Shown in pieces: positions 52,931-62,232 of a DNA stretch of 64,000 nt (positions within the stretch are counted from its first letter, which is position 1; the number at the start of each line of letters is the position of its first letter). The notes under the pieces were generated by a model that saw only the letters and a program-made list of their open reading frames with translations, did not search any database and had not been told where the DNA came from. The stretch lies in NCBI RefSeq assembly GCF_000018425.1, contig NC_010424.1, positions 930,001-994,000 on the forward strand, given 5' to 3'. The DNA comes from Candidatus Desulforudis audaxviator MP104C. Its GTDB lineage: Bacteria; Bacillota; Desulfotomaculia; Desulfotomaculales; Desulforudaceae. The position numbers and the translations under genes are program-made.

Positions 52931-53128
52931 ATGCCGATCTATGACTTCAGATGCCGTAATTGCGGGCATCAGTTTACCGTGCTGATTCAGTTGTCGGAGA
53001 AAGACGGGGTACATTGCCCGCGTTGCCGGAGCAGGAATATCCGGCAGATCATTTCCCCCTTCAGTTTGTTCGGCCGGAAGCCCTCCCGGGACAAATGCGG
53101 TTCCGGTGGTGCTGTGGGCGGCGGGTGA
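52931..53128 (+). CDS. FmdB-family zinc ribbon protein
   Basis: This 65-residue protein starts MPIYDFRCRNCGHQF and has a second Cys pair in VHCPRCRSRNI, the FmdB/CxxC regulatory zinc ribbon. It ends in a Gly-rich tail with a lone Cys. FmdB was proposed as a regulator of formamidase or amidase genes; the family role is otherwise unknown. ATG 52931 begins the conserved MPIYDF. GGGGGAGG lies about 12 bases upstream, so the spacing is long but acceptable. Confidence 0.85.
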   Translation: MPIYDFRCRNCGHQFTVLIQLSEKDGVHCPRCRSRNIRQIISPFSLFGRKPSRDKCGSGGAVGGG

Positions 53129-53143
53129 AGGATCTGACAAATT

Positions 53144-53162
53144 GGGGAACAGGCTGTTCCCC
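53144..53162. repeat. Inverted repeat upstream of trxA
   Basis: GGGGAACA, GGC, TGTTCCCC: a perfect eight-base inverted repeat 37 bases before the trxA ATG. It has no T run, so it could be an operator or the base of a leader hairpin. Confidence 0.5.
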
Positions 53163-53199
53163 TAGAATAATAAAATAATGTTGAAGGGATGGTTCGGGA

Positions 53200-53523
53200 A
53201 TGATAGTAGAAATCAATGAAAAAACGTTCGAGAACGAAGTGACCAGGAGCGACCAGCCCGTGGTGGTTGACTTCTGGGCGGAATGGTGCGGCCCGTGCCG
53301 CAGTATGGCCCCGGTGATTCAGCAGGTGGCGGCAGAGTTTGCGGGCCGGGTCAAGGTCGGCAAGGTGAACGTCGACCAGAATCAGGCCTTGACCGCGCGG
53401 TTTGGGATCAAGGGGATTCCCACCTTGTTGTTCTTCAGGGACGGTCAGGTGGTCGACCAGGAGGTCGGCTTCACCCCGCGCGGTGTCGTGGTGGAGAAAA
53501 TCAACGCCTTGCTAAAGAAATAG
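53200..53523 (+). CDS. trxA: Thioredoxin
   Basis: This 107-residue thioredoxin has the redox motif FWAEWCGPCRSMAPV (WCGPC near residue 31) and the cis-proline loop GIKGIPTLLFF near 73. It reduces protein disulfides in the cytoplasm, drawing electrons from a thioredoxin reductase encoded elsewhere. ATG 53200 is served only weakly by GAAGGGATGG upstream. It is monocistronic by position, between fmdB-like and the rimP promoter. Confidence 0.95.
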   Translation: MIVEINEKTFENEVTRSDQPVVVDFWAEWCGPCRSMAPVIQQVAAEFAGRVKVGKVNVDQNQALTARFGIKGIPTLLFFRDGQVVDQEVGFTPRGVVVEKINALLKK

Positions 53524-53583
53524 AAGTCTCAACAAACGCCCGAACCGCGTTGAAACCGCGGCAACAAATGCCGTTGATATTCC

Positions 53584-53612
53584 TTGTAAGGCGTTTGCAT
53601 TTGTGTTATACT
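53584..53612 (+). promoter_or_regulatory. Promoter of the rimP-nusA-infB operon
   Basis: TTGTAA at 53584, a 17-base spacer and TATACT at 53607. Confidence 0.75.
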
Positions 53613-53649
53613 ATGTCCGGTATTCTTGTTCTCCTCCCGCACCATTTTT

Positions 53650-53679
53650 CGAAGGAGTGGGTTCCGTCCCACTCCTTCG
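53650..53679 (+). promoter_or_regulatory. Leader hairpin of the rimP operon
   Basis: CGAAGGAGTGGG (53650-53661), loop TTCCGT, and the exact complement (53668-53679): a 12-pair stem 37 bases before the rimP start. There is no T run. It resembles an RNA-stability or protein-binding leader element more than a terminator. Confidence 0.6.
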
Positions 53680-53716
53680 CGTTAGTAAAGCGCCGGTTGG
53701 CGGAGGTGTAAGCGAA

Positions 53717-54181
53717 GTGGCGGCAAGTGATATCGCCGGGCGGGTCGAGGAAATGGCCCGTCCCTTGGCGGAAAGGAAAGGGCTCGAACTGGTCGAGGTT
53801 CAATACGTCACTGAGGGTGGTCGGCGGTACCTGAGGGTTTTCCTGGATAAACCCGGCGGGATCAACCTGGATGACTGTGAGGCCGTGTCGAGGGAGTTGG
53901 ACCGGGCCCTGGATGATGTCGATTTCATCCCCCACTCCTACGTGTTGGAGGTTTCTTCGCCCGGGCTCGAGCGCCCGTTGAAAAGGGCTGAAGATTACGT
54001 GCGGTTCAAGGGGCGCCTGGTGCAGATCAACACCTATGCACCCCTGAACGGACGCAAGAAGTTCTCCGGTCGGTTGATGGGCAGCGGGGAAGAAGGCGTT
54101 ACAATCCTTCTCGGCGAGCACGAGTTAGCAACCATTCCCTGGGATCAGATTTCCAAAGCCAGGTTGGCGGTAGAATTTTAG
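53717..54181 (+). CDS. rimP: Ribosome maturation factor RimP
   Basis: This 154-residue factor is needed for 30S subunit maturation. It has GLELVEVQYVTEGGRRYLRVF near residue 25, the acidic DDCEAVSRELDRALD near 55 and YVLEVSSPGLERPLK near 75, followed by the SH3-like C-terminus. GTG 53717 has GGAGGTG eight bases upstream. It is the first gene of the rimP-nusA-rnpM-ylxQ-infB-rbfA operon. Confidence 0.95.
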   Translation: MAASDIAGRVEEMARPLAERKGLELVEVQYVTEGGRRYLRVFLDKPGGINLDDCEAVSRELDRALDDVDFIPHSYVLEVSSPGLERPLKRAEDYVRFKGRLVQINTYAPLNGRKKFSGRLMGSGEEGVTILLGEHELATIPWDQISKARLAVEF

Positions 54182-54210
54182 GGCTGATATCTTTAGGAGG
54201 TTACTAACAA

Positions 54211-55290
54211 ATGAATAGCGAGTTTCTGGCGGCTTTGCGCGACCTGGAGAAAGAGCGCAGCATCAGTGTGGAAGTCCTGCTTGAAGCCATCGAGGCGGCG
54301 CTTTTGTCCGCCTACCGGCGCAATTTCGGGACTTCACACAACGCGCGGGTGCAGGTTGACCGCCACACCGGAGACTGCAAGGTGTACGCCAGGCGGACCG
54401 TTGTCCAGGAAGTGGAGGACCCCCAGGATCAGATTTCCCTTGAGGAGGCCAGAGCCATTAACCCGGGCTACCAACTGGAGGACACGGTAGAATCGGAAAT
54501 CACGCCGCGCAATTTTGGACGTATCGCCGCCCAAACGGCAAAACAGGTGGTGGTGCAGCGGATTCGGGAAGCAGAGCGAAACATGGTCTTCGAGGAATTT
54601 GCCAGCCGCGAGGGCGACATCGTCACCGGTGTGGTGCAGCGCATCGAGCAGCGCAACGTGTACATCGAACTGGGCAAAACCGAAGCCGTGCTTCCCCCGG
54701 CGGAACAGATACCGAGAGAGAACTACCGGCCCGGTCAACGGCTGAAGACATATATTGTCGAAGTGAAGAAGACCACCAAGGGGCCGTTGATCCTGGTTTC
54801 CCGGACTCATCCGGGTCTCCTGAAGCGGCTGTTTGAGATTGAGGTTCCCGAGTTGCACCAGGGGCTGGTGGAACTGAAAGCGGTGGCGCGGGAGGCTGGG
54901 ATCCGGTCCAAGATCGCCGTCTATTCGAATGATGAGGGCATTGATCCGGTCGGGGCTTGTGTCGGCCCGAAGGGCGCCCGGGTACAGGCGATCGTTCAGG
55001 AGTTGAACGGCGAGAAAATCGATGTCGTGAAGTGGAGCCCCGACTCCTCGAAGTTTGTGTCCAGTTCCCTGAGCCCGGCCAAGGTGATTGCGGTGGAGGT
55101 GTGGGAGGACGAAAAGATCGCCCGGGTGATCGTACCCGACTACCAACTGTCGCTGGCCATTGGGAAGGAAGGTCAAAACGCCCGCCTGGCCGCCAAGCTG
55201 ACCGGTTGGAAAATCGACATCAAGAGCGAATCGCAGATGGCTGAAATTTACCGGGAATATCTTGAGCAGCAGGGCTACGAGCAGGTGTGA
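54211..55290 (+). CDS. nusA: Transcription termination/antitermination factor NusA
   Basis: This 359-residue protein has an N-terminal RNA-polymerase-binding domain (1-125), S1 domain (about 135-200, GDIVTGVVQRIEQRNVYIELG) and two KH domains (220-345). The KH part includes DPVGACVGPKGARVQAIVQE near 248 and the second KH GXXG in AIGKEGQNARLAAKLTGW near 317. It lacks the C-terminal acidic repeats of E. coli NusA, as is usual in Firmicutes. ATG 54211 follows TAGGAGG. NusA modulates pausing, termination and antitermination. Confidence 0.97.
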   Translation: MNSEFLAALRDLEKERSISVEVLLEAIEAALLSAYRRNFGTSHNARVQVDRHTGDCKVYARRTVVQEVEDPQDQISLEEARAINPGYQLEDTVESEITPRNFGRIAAQTAKQVVVQRIREAERNMVFEEFASREGDIVTGVVQRIEQRNVYIELGKTEAVLPPAEQIPRENYRPGQRLKTYIVEVKKTTKGPLILVSRTHPGLLKRLFEIEVPELHQGLVELKAVAREAGIRSKIAVYSNDEGIDPVGACVGPKGARVQAIVQELNGEKIDVVKWSPDSSKFVSSSLSPAKVIAVEVWEDEKIARVIVPDYQLSLAIGKEGQNARLAAKLTGWKIDIKSESQMAEIYREYLEQQGYEQV

Positions 55291-55339
55291 GGCTCCTAAT
55301 ACGTTGCTTGTAGTTTACTTCCCCGGGGGAGGTTTTTAA

Positions 55340-55618
55340 ATGCCCGCCAAAAAGGTGCCATTGCGCATGTGCCTGGGTTGCCGGGAGATGCGTCCCAAGA
55401 AGGAACTGATCCGGGTGGTGCGCACCCCGGCAGGCACCGTTGAGATAGATCCGACTGGAAAACGCCCGGGACGGGGTGCCTACGTATGCGGCAGGGAGTC
55501 GTGTGTCGATCAGGCCGTTGAGACGAGGAGGTTGGAAAAGGCCCTGAAAACAGGGGTTCTGCCCGAAACGATTCAGGATCTCCGGAGGGAGATAGAGAGG
55601 CGTGCAGGCGGTATATAA
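55340..55618 (+). CDS. rnpM: RnpM/YlxR RNA-binding protein
   Basis: This 92-residue protein of the YlxR family has RMCLGCREMRPKKELIRVVR at residues 8-27, GRGAYVCGRESCVDQA near 48 and a C-terminal helix. Family work in Bacillus links it to RNase P, hence the name RnpM; an RNA-binding role is supported by its basic surface. ATG 55340 follows GGGGGAGG. Its end overlaps the ylxQ start by 17 bases. Confidence 0.92.
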   Translation: MPAKKVPLRMCLGCREMRPKKELIRVVRTPAGTVEIDPTGKRPGRGAYVCGRESCVDQAVETRRLEKALKTGVLPETIQDLRREIERRAGGI

Positions 55619-55919
55619 GCTACTGGGGCTTGGTCAGCGCTCCCGCAGCGTGGTATCCGGCGATGAGGGGGTGCGTGCCAAGTTGGAGAGACATCAGGCG
55701 CGGCTGGTGATTGTGGCCCGGGACGCGGCACCGGCGACGCGGCGGGATTTTCTCGTCCTGTCCGCGCGGTATGCGGTTCCGTGTGTGGAGTTCGGCACCA
55801 AGGGCGAACTCGGGATCGCGGTGGGCAAATCTCCGAGAGCGGTGCTGGCTCTCCTCGAAGACAATCTGGCCCGGCGCGTGTTGGATTTACTGGAAAGGTC
55901 GGAGGACGGTTCAGTATAG
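55602..55919 (+). CDS. ylxQ: YlxQ, ribosomal protein L7Ae-like
   Basis: This 105-residue protein of the L7Ae/L30e/Gadd45 family has [19 protein letters not shown] at the start, [16 protein letters not shown] near 35 and [20 protein letters not shown] near 58. Its relatives bind kink-turn RNA, but YlxQ itself has an unclear role. GTG 55602 lies within the 3' end of rnpM, with GGAGGGAGATAGAGAGG upstream. It is a standard member of this operon. Confidence 0.92.
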   Translation: MQAVYKLLGLGQRSRSVVSGDEGVRAKLERHQARLVIVARDAAPATRRDFLVLSARYAVPCVEFGTKGELGIAVGKSPRAVLALLEDNLARRVLDLLERSEDGSV

Positions 55920-55945
55920 GGACCGTGATCAGTGGAGGTGATTAC

Positions 55946-58669
55946 TTGACGAAACAACGGGTCCACGAAGTGGCCAAAGAGATCAATATGGGGAGCAAAG
56001 AGTTGCTCAAGGTTTTGACAGACCTGGGTGTCGCCGTCAAATCACATATGAGCACCCTGGACCCGGAAGATATTGTTCGCTTGCGGGAGCACCTGAATGC
56101 GGGAAAGAAGGGGGATAAATCCAGAGTCGGCCCGGCCGCCCCGGAGGAGCGGGGTGGTCCGGCGGGACAACCGCGCTCCCGAGGTGTCAAACTGAGCCAG
56201 TACGGCCCGGGGCTGGTGGACAAGGTGCCGCAGCGTCCGCCGGACAAGCGTCTGATTGAACGACCGTTCCGGGTGCCGACGATTCTGCCTCCCGCCTTCG
56301 GGGAAGAGGTCAAGGCTCCGGCCCCCGCGCCGAAACCGCCGGAAATACCGGTTGAGGCGCGTCCGGCGCCGCCACCGGCGGCACCCGCGCCTCAACCGGA
56401 ACAGCACCGGCCGACGCCGCCGACGCGGCCGGTGCCGGACCGGCGTCCGCAGCCTGCCGGGCCCCATGCCCGTCCGCCCTACGCCGGACGGCCTCAATCC
56501 GGCGGCCCCCGGCCCCCGCAGGCGGGGGGTGGACCACCCCGCCCGCAAGCACCGGCGGGACGTTATCCGGGACCGCCACGCCCGGCTCAGGGCGCCAGGC
56601 CGGCCGTCCCCGGAAGGCCGCCGCAGCACCGGGGTCGTCCGGGAGTCGCCGCAGCGGGAGCCCCGCATCCGGGCCCCGGCGGAGCCCGGCCCCCAGCCCG
56701 TGGGATTCTGAGCAAGGCGATCCCCAAGCCGCCCGCCGAACTGGAAGCGGTTAAGCCGGACAAGAGCGTGGGGCAGCAGCGGTTCGCCGATAAGAAGGAG
56801 AAAGACCGCCGGACCCACTGGGACAAGAATGTGGGCAACAAAGAGAACCGGCTCCGCCTACGCCCGAAGGAAAAGCAGCATGGGCCGCGTGTGGTTCCTC
56901 CATCGGAACGGAAGCCGGTCGTGCTTACCGGCAGCCTGACGGTAAAAGATCTGGCGGAGAGAATGGGCGTCAAGTCGGCGGAGATCATTAAACAACTCAT
57001 GTTTCTAGGAATCATGGCCACCATCAACCAGGAGATAGATGTGGAGACCGCGGTAGTGGTGGCCGAAGAAATGGGCTTCCGGGTGGAGATCAAGGAACGG
57101 GAACTCGATCCGGAGGAGCTCCTGGAACTGGAACCGGAAGAAGATGAGCCGGAGAAGCTGCAATCCCGGCCGCCGGTGGTTACCGTACTGGGTCACGTCG
57201 ACCACGGTAAGACCTCGTTGCTGGATGCCATCCGGGATGCCAAAGTAACGGCGACCGAAGCCGGGGGCATTACCCAGCACATCGGTGCCTACCAGGTGAA
57301 GTACCAGCAAAAGCGGATCACCTTTCTGGACACACCCGGTCACGAGGCCTTTACGGCGATGCGGGCCCGCGGGGCTCGGATCACGGACGTAGCTATTCTG
57401 GTGGTGGCGGCCGACGACGGAGTGAAACCCCAAACGGTGGAAGCCATAAACCACGCAAAGGCGGCCGGAGTACCGATTATTGTGGCCATTAACAAGATCG
57501 ACAAGCCGGACGCCAATCCGGACCGGGTCAAGCAGCAGCTTACTGAACACGGTCTGGTCGCCGAGGAATGGGGTGGCGATACCATCTGCGTTCCGGTATC
57601 GGCGCTGCAGAAAACCGGCCTGGACGAACTTCTGGAAATGATCCTCCTGGTGGCCGAGATGAATGAACTCAAAGCCAACCCCTTCCGAAGCGCCAGGGGC
57701 ACGGTGATCGAGTCCCAGCTTGACAAGGGGCGCGGACCGGTGGTCACGGTGCTGGTCGAAAACGGAACGGTGGAGGTTGGCGACTTCCTAGTGGCCGGCA
57801 GCGCCTTTTGCCGCGTGCGCGCGATGATTGACCACAAGGGCAGGCGGGTGAAAAAGGCGGGCCCGTCCGCGCCGGTGGAGGTGTTGGGCTTTTCCGAAGT
57901 GCCGCAGGCCGGGGAGCGTTTCTACGAGGTGCCCGAGGAGAAGGTGGCGCGGCAAATCGCCCTGAAGCGGCAGGAGCGGAAGCGGCAGCAGGAACTCAAG
58001 GCCTCGGGCCGGATTTCCCTGGAGGACGTATTCAGCCGCATTCAGGAGGGAACCGTAAAGGAACTGCCGCTGATCGTTAAGGCGGACGTACAGGGGTCGG
58101 CGGAGGCGATGGTCCAGTCCCTGCAACGGTTGAGTACCGAAGAGGTCAAGGTCCAACTGATTCACCAGGGCGTCGGCGCCATCACCGAAAGCGACGTGAA
58201 CCTGGCCGCGCTGGCGGGCGCGATCATCATCGGTTTCAACGTGCGGCCCGATGTGAACGCCCGGAAGGCGGCCGAGAGAGAACTGGTGGATATCCGCCTG
58301 TACCAGGTGATCTACGAGGCGCTGGACGATGTGAAGGCCGCTTTGAGCGGGCTCCTGGAGCCGACCTACCGGGAAGTGATTCTCGGACGCGCTCAAGTGC
58401 GCCAGATCTTCAAAGTCTCCCGGGTGGGGACGATCGCCGGCTGCTATGTGCTGGAAGGGAAAATCACGCGGGACGCGGGCGTGCGCGTGATCCACGACGG
58501 TAAAGTGGTACACGACGGCCGGCTTTCTTCCTTGAAGCGGTTCAAGGACGATGTACGGGAAGTAGTCCAGGGCTACGAATGCGGACTGACGCTGGAGCGG
58601 TTTAATGACATCCACGAGGGTGACCAACTGGAGTTCTACACGACGGAAGAAATCCAGCGCGAACTATAG
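55946..58669 (+). CDS. infB: Translation initiation factor IF-2
   Basis: This 907-residue GTPase recruits initiator tRNA to the 30S subunit. It has an N-terminal IF2_N domain (residues 1-52), a long Pro/Arg/Gly/Ala-rich linker (about 60-250), a second IF2_N (about 330-378), then the G domain. GTP motifs are [13 protein letters not shown] near 416, DTPGHEAF near 465 and [11 protein letters not shown] near 518. Domains II-IV follow to the end. TTG 55946 has GGAGGTGAT upstream; a longer frame upstream overlaps ylxQ and is not needed. The linker composition is extreme even for this family. Confidence 0.96.
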   Translation: MTKQRVHEVAKEINMGSKELLKVLTDLGVAVKSHMSTLDPEDIVRLREHLNAGKKGDKSRVGPAAPEERGGPAGQPRSRGVKLSQYGPGLVDKVPQRPPDKRLIERPFRVPTILPPAFGEEVKAPAPAPKPPEIPVEARPAPPPAAPAPQPEQHRPTPPTRPVPDRRPQPAGPHARPPYAGRPQSGGPRPPQAGGGPPRPQAPAGRYPGPPRPAQGARPAVPGRPPQHRGRPGVAAAGAPHPGPGGARPPARGILSKAIPKPPAELEAVKPDKSVGQQRFADKKEKDRRTHWDKNVGNKENRLRLRPKEKQHGPRVVPPSERKPVVLTGSLTVKDLAERMGVKSAEIIKQLMFLGIMATINQEIDVETAVVVAEEMGFRVEIKERELDPEELLELEPEEDEPEKLQSRPPVVTVLGHVDHGKTSLLDAIRDAKVTATEAGGITQHIGAYQVKYQQKRITFLDTPGHEAFTAMRARGARITDVAILVVAADDGVKPQTVEAINHAKAAGVPIIVAINKIDKPDANPDRVKQQLTEHGLVAEEWGGDTICVPVSALQKTGLDELLEMILLVAEMNELKANPFRSARGTVIESQLDKGRGPVVTVLVENGTVEVGDFLVAGSAFCRVRAMIDHKGRRVKKAGPSAPVEVLGFSEVPQAGERFYEVPEEKVARQIALKRQERKRQQELKASGRISLEDVFSRIQEGTVKELPLIVKADVQGSAEAMVQSLQRLSTEEVKVQLIHQGVGAITESDVNLAALAGAIIIGFNVRPDVNARKAAERELVDIRLYQVIYEALDDVKAALSGLLEPTYREVILGRAQVRQIFKVSRVGTIAGCYVLEGKITRDAGVRVIHDGKVVHDGRLSSLKRFKDDVREVVQGYECGLTLERFNDIHEGDQLEFYTTEEIQREL

Positions 58670-58697
58670 GAGTGTCTTCACGCGGGAGGTGGGCCCG

Positions 58698-59048
58698 GTG
58701 ATCTTCAGGCCGGAACGGCTGGCCGAGGTGATTAAGAAAGAGATCTCGGATTTGTTGCGTCAAATGAAAGATCCGCGCCTCGGTTTTGTGACCGTCACTG
58801 CGGTGGAAGTCTCTTCGGACCTGCGCTATGCCAAAGTGTTCGTCAGCGTGCTGGGGAGCAACGAAGATCAGGATGCTTCCCTGAAGGTCCTCCGCGGGGC
58901 CCAAGGGTTCATCCGCACCGAACTCGGGAAGCGGATCCGGCTCAGGTACACACCCGAGGTGAGTTTCGTTCACGACCCGTCGATTGAGGAAGGGACCCGG
59001 ATTATTCAGATCATCAGGGACATCGGAAAGGGGCAGCCCGGACAATAA
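58698..59048 (+). CDS. rbfA: Ribosome-binding factor A
   Basis: This 116-residue KH-like protein assists late 16S rRNA maturation in the 30S subunit. It has RPERLAEVIKKEISDLLRQM near the start, DPRLGFVTVTAVEVSSDLRYAKVFVSV (about residues 28-55) and LGKRIRLRYTPEVSFVHDPS near 80. GTG 58698 has GGGAGGTG seven bases upstream. It follows infB by 28 bases. The YlxP gene usually found in between is instead at 17731-18012. Confidence 0.95.
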   Translation: MIFRPERLAEVIKKEISDLLRQMKDPRLGFVTVTAVEVSSDLRYAKVFVSVLGSNEDQDASLKVLRGAQGFIRTELGKRIRLRYTPEVSFVHDPSIEEGTRIIQIIRDIGKGQPGQ

Positions 59049-59049
59049 G

Positions 59050-60045
59050 ATGGGTAACAAGAGCCTGGCGGCCGTCGCCGCAGAACTCAGGCGGGCGGTA
59101 AGGCCGGTTCTGGCTGGTCACGTAATGCCGGACGGCGACAGCATTGGTTCGACCTTGGCGCTGGGGCTGATGTTGGAACAACTGGGGAAGACGGTACAGA
59201 TGGTCAGTCAGGACCCGATTCCGGCCACGTACCGCTTCCTGCCCGGTGTGGAGCGCATCCACATCGGCACCGTTCCGGATGCGGATTACGACTATCTGGT
59301 GACGCTCGATTGTTCGGTTCCCGAGCGTCTGGGACCGGACGTCAAACCCCTCCTGTCCCGCCCCGGAATCCGGGTGGTCAACATCGACCACCACATATCG
59401 ACAGGCCCGTTTGCGGATTTCAACCATATCGACCCGACGGCGGCCGCCGTCGGGGAAATCGTGTTTGACCTGGCCGAACCCCTCGGGGTGGAAATAACCG
59501 TGGACATTGGGACTTGCCTCTACGTGGCGATTGCAACGGACACCGGTTCTTTCCGGTACGAGAACACTACGGCGGGAACACACCGGCGCATCGCCCGCTT
59601 GATGGAAATGGGCCTGGACGCGGCTGCCGTCAACACCCGCATCTACGACGAAAAACCCCTGGCCGCTATCAGGCTTCTGCACCAAGTTCTGGGCACCCTG
59701 GCCTTGAGCGCCGGCGGGCGGATCGCCTGGCTGAGGCTGACCAGGGCTATGGAAGCGGAATACGGCGAAGAGGTTGATGTCGAGGACCTGATCAACTACG
59801 CCCGCCGGATCAGCGGGGTGGAGGTCGGGATTCTGTTTCGGGAGCTGCCCGAAGGTCAGATCAAGGTCGGTTTCCGGTCCAAGCGCGCGGTGGATGTGGC
59901 CGCGTTGGCTTCGGCCTTCGGCGGAGGCGGACATCCCCGCGCCGCCGGCTGCCGATTTGAGGGTGAACTGGCGGAGGCCGAGCGACAGGTGCTCGGCGCC
60001 ACGGAAAGGGTGGTCGCGGAGGCGTTTGATGGAAGGAGTCCTTAA
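59050..60045 (+). CDS. nrnA: DHH-family nanoRNase/pAp phosphatase NrnA
   Basis: This 331-residue DHH-DHHA1 enzyme degrades very short RNA and hydrolyses 3'-phosphoadenosine 5'-phosphate in Bacillus. It has GHVMPDGDSIGSTLALG near residue 23, the DHH motif VVNIDHHISTG near 112 and the substrate-binding FGGGGHPRAAGCRF near 295. ATG 59050 overlaps nothing and starts one base after the rbfA stop. Its 3' end overlaps truB by 17 bases, so the chain rbfA-nrnA-truB is tightly coupled. Confidence 0.93.
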   Translation: MGNKSLAAVAAELRRAVRPVLAGHVMPDGDSIGSTLALGLMLEQLGKTVQMVSQDPIPATYRFLPGVERIHIGTVPDADYDYLVTLDCSVPERLGPDVKPLLSRPGIRVVNIDHHISTGPFADFNHIDPTAAAVGEIVFDLAEPLGVEITVDIGTCLYVAIATDTGSFRYENTTAGTHRRIARLMEMGLDAAAVNTRIYDEKPLAAIRLLHQVLGTLALSAGGRIAWLRLTRAMEAEYGEEVDVEDLINYARRISGVEVGILFRELPEGQIKVGFRSKRAVDVAALASAFGGGGHPRAAGCRFEGELAEAERQVLGATERVVAEAFDGRSP

Positions 60046-60946
60046 CGTCCTTAAACCTCCCGGGATGACCTCCCACGACGTGGTCGGTTTCCTGAGACGC
60101 AGACTGGGGATCAGGAAGGTTGGCCATACCGGCACGCTGGACCCGTTGGCCGCCGGGGTGCTGGTCGTCTGCGTGGGCCGGGCGACCAGGATCGCTCAGT
60201 ATATTCCGGATGACAAGGTCTACCGCGCCGAACTGGTCCTGGGAATCACCACCACGACCGGCGACGCTCAGGGTGACGTTCAACGGGTCGAGCCCCTTCC
60301 GGACGGCCTGGACTTGGAACGGCTGGAGGAGGTGCTCGCCGGGTTTGCCGGCCCGGGGTTGCAGGTGCCGCCGATGACGTCGGCGCGCAAGGTGAAGGGG
60401 AAAAAGTTGTACGAGTTGGCGCGCCGGGGGGTGGAGGTGCCGCGTGAAGCCCGCCCGGTCATGATCCACCGCCTCCGCCTGGTGCACACCAGGTTCGAGC
60501 GCAGCGCGCACCCGCGAGCGCTCATCGATGTGTCCTGCAGCAAGGGTACGTATGTCCGCACCCTGTGTGCCGACATCGGAGCGCGGCTGGGCTGCGGGGC
60601 CTATATGTCTTTCCTGGTGCGGTCGGCGGTAGGGCCGTTTCCAATCACGGCGGCACGGACCCTAGAGGAGCTCGAGGGATCGCTGGCCGGGGAGTTGATC
60701 GCGGTGGATACCGCCCTCGGCCATCTGCCGGCGGTGCTCGTTCATCCCGGAGCGTCACGGGCCGTTCTGTCCGGGAGAGCCCTCTATCCTCCCGGAATCG
60801 CCGCGGGCCCCAGCCCGAAAGAAGTAGACGGGTATGTGCGCCTGCGGGACGAAACGGGTCTTTTAGCCGTGGCGAAGCCGCTCGCTGTGAGAGAGTCCCC
60901 GGAGCCCGTGGCTTTTCAACCGGTCTGGGTGCGGGGCGGAGCTTAG
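60029..60946 (+). CDS. truB: tRNA pseudouridine-55 synthase
   Basis: This 305-residue enzyme makes pseudouridine 55 in the tRNA T loop. It begins GVLNVLKPPGMTSHDVV and has the catalytic Asp in GHTGTLDPLAAGVL near residue 39, with KVYRAELVLGITTTTGD near 66 and SCSKGTYVRTLCADIG near 172. A PUA-like domain covers the last 70 residues. ATG 60029 lies inside nrnA with GGAGG upstream. Confidence 0.96.
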   Translation: MEGVLNVLKPPGMTSHDVVGFLRRRLGIRKVGHTGTLDPLAAGVLVVCVGRATRIAQYIPDDKVYRAELVLGITTTTGDAQGDVQRVEPLPDGLDLERLEEVLAGFAGPGLQVPPMTSARKVKGKKLYELARRGVEVPREARPVMIHRLRLVHTRFERSAHPRALIDVSCSKGTYVRTLCADIGARLGCGAYMSFLVRSAVGPFPITAARTLEELEGSLAGELIAVDTALGHLPAVLVHPGASRAVLSGRALYPPGIAAGPSPKEVDGYVRLRDETGLLAVAKPLAVRESPEPVAFQPVWVRGGA

Positions 60947-60983
60947 GAGCGGGTGGAGTTGGAATGGAAAGGGGAGCGGGGAG

Positions 60984-61910
60984 TTGGACCTGAGGACGAA
61001 TTTCAAGAACCTGCGCCAGGATTACCCCCGGTTGGTGCTCGGCCTAGGCAACTTTGACGGGGTGCATCTCGGGCACCAGGAACTGATTCGGAGAATGGTG
61101 GAAAGGGCACGCCGTTTGGGCGGCGTGCCGGGCATTTTCACCTTTCACCCCCATCCGGTGTCGGTGCTGCGCCCCGAGCATGCCCCACCCCTGTTGCTGA
61201 CCCAGGAAACCAAGGAAGAAATCATCGCCGGACTGGGAGTCCGGTTGCTGCTCCGAATCCCGTTCACCCTGGAATTCGCCCGGTTGTCGCCGGAGGAGTT
61301 CATCAGGGATGTGCTCTACACCCAGTTGGGCGTCGTCAGTGTGTTCGTGGGCTATAACTACACCTTCGGGCACCGCGGGCGGGGCACCCCGGCGACATTG
61401 GCCCAGCTCTCGCAAATCTACGGCTTCGAGACCAACGTGGTCGAGCCGGTCGAGGTTGCCGGTGAAGTGGTGAGCAGCACGAGGATACGTGAGCTGTTGT
61501 CCCGGGGCCGGGTGGAGGAGGCCCGGCGGTTTCTCGGTTTTGCTCCTTTCGTCGACGGCATGGTGGTTTCCGGAGACGGCCGCGGCCGCAGACTGGGATT
61601 CCCCACGGCCAACCTGGAGACCAGCCCGGACATCCTGATCCCGGCCAACGGGGTCTACGCCGTCAAGGCGGAAATAAGCGGGCAAAGGCACTCGGGGGTG
61701 GCGAACATCGGTTACCGCCCCACTTTCACCGGGGCGGACTCCGGCCGGAATCTGGAGGTCCACCTTTTTGACGTTGCCGACAACCTGTACGGAAAGTCAA
61801 TGCGGGTCTTTTTCAGCCGGTATATCCGGGGTGAACGGAAGTTCGGCTCGCCCGCGGAGCTTATCCGGCAAATCGAAGCCGATATCCGGCAGGCCCGGGC
61901 CGTTGAGTGA
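60984..61910 (+). CDS. ribF: Bifunctional riboflavin kinase/FAD synthetase
   Basis: This 308-residue enzyme makes FMN and FAD. The N-terminal adenylyltransferase half has LGLGNFDGVHLGHQELI near residue 14 and FTFHPHPVSVLRP near 50. The C-terminal riboflavin kinase half begins near 185 with GDGRGRRLGFPTANLE and includes GVANIGYRPTFTG near 235. TTG 60984 has GGGGAGCGGGGAG upstream; no competing start is seen. It completes the operon that begins at rimP. Confidence 0.95.
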   Translation: MDLRTNFKNLRQDYPRLVLGLGNFDGVHLGHQELIRRMVERARRLGGVPGIFTFHPHPVSVLRPEHAPPLLLTQETKEEIIAGLGVRLLLRIPFTLEFARLSPEEFIRDVLYTQLGVVSVFVGYNYTFGHRGRGTPATLAQLSQIYGFETNVVEPVEVAGEVVSSTRIRELLSRGRVEEARRFLGFAPFVDGMVVSGDGRGRRLGFPTANLETSPDILIPANGVYAVKAEISGQRHSGVANIGYRPTFTGADSGRNLEVHLFDVADNLYGKSMRVFFSRYIRGERKFGSPAELIRQIEADIRQARAVE

Positions 61911-61945
61911 CCGCAGGCGCCCGTGAGGCTCCATAATTATGTGCG

Positions 61946-61975
61946 TTTACACCGTGCAGGTGGTTATGCTAAAAT
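61946..61975 (+). promoter_or_regulatory. Promoter for the small genes before rpsO
   Basis: TTTACA at 61946, an 18-base spacer and TAAAAT at 61970, 28 bases before the next start codon. Confidence 0.65.
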
Positions 61976-62002
61976 AAGGCGGAACATAAAGGTGGGGTGC
62001 CA

Positions 62003-62215
62003 GTGGGGTTTCCCAAGTACGATCTGTCCGAAGACGAGATGAAGAAGTGGATCGACCAGATCGCCGTCATCTGCCTCAGTGATGACTTCCAGCGTCTTAA
62101 GGACGAACTTGAAGTTCTCTACCGGGCCTCGGGGATCGGCGACAGTGCCGAGGAAGCCAGGATGTGTGCGTTTTCGGATGCGTTGTATGCGTTCCTGGCG
62201 GAAAAGGAAGCCTAA
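62003..62215 (+). CDS. Small conserved-looking hypothetical protein
   Basis: I do not recognise this 70-residue protein. It is acidic and helical: FPKYDLSEDEMKKWIDQIA, LSDDFQRLKDELEVLYRASG, then ARMCAFSDALYAFLAEKEA. GTG 62003 is seven bases from AAAGGTGG; the GTG at 61997 is too close to that site. It has its own promoter and is followed by another small gene 17 bases on, then rpsO. No domain suggests a function. Confidence 0.6.
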   Translation: MGFPKYDLSEDEMKKWIDQIAVICLSDDFQRLKDELEVLYRASGIGDSAEEARMCAFSDALYAFLAEKEA

Positions 62216-62232
62216 GGTTAAGGGAAGCAGGC

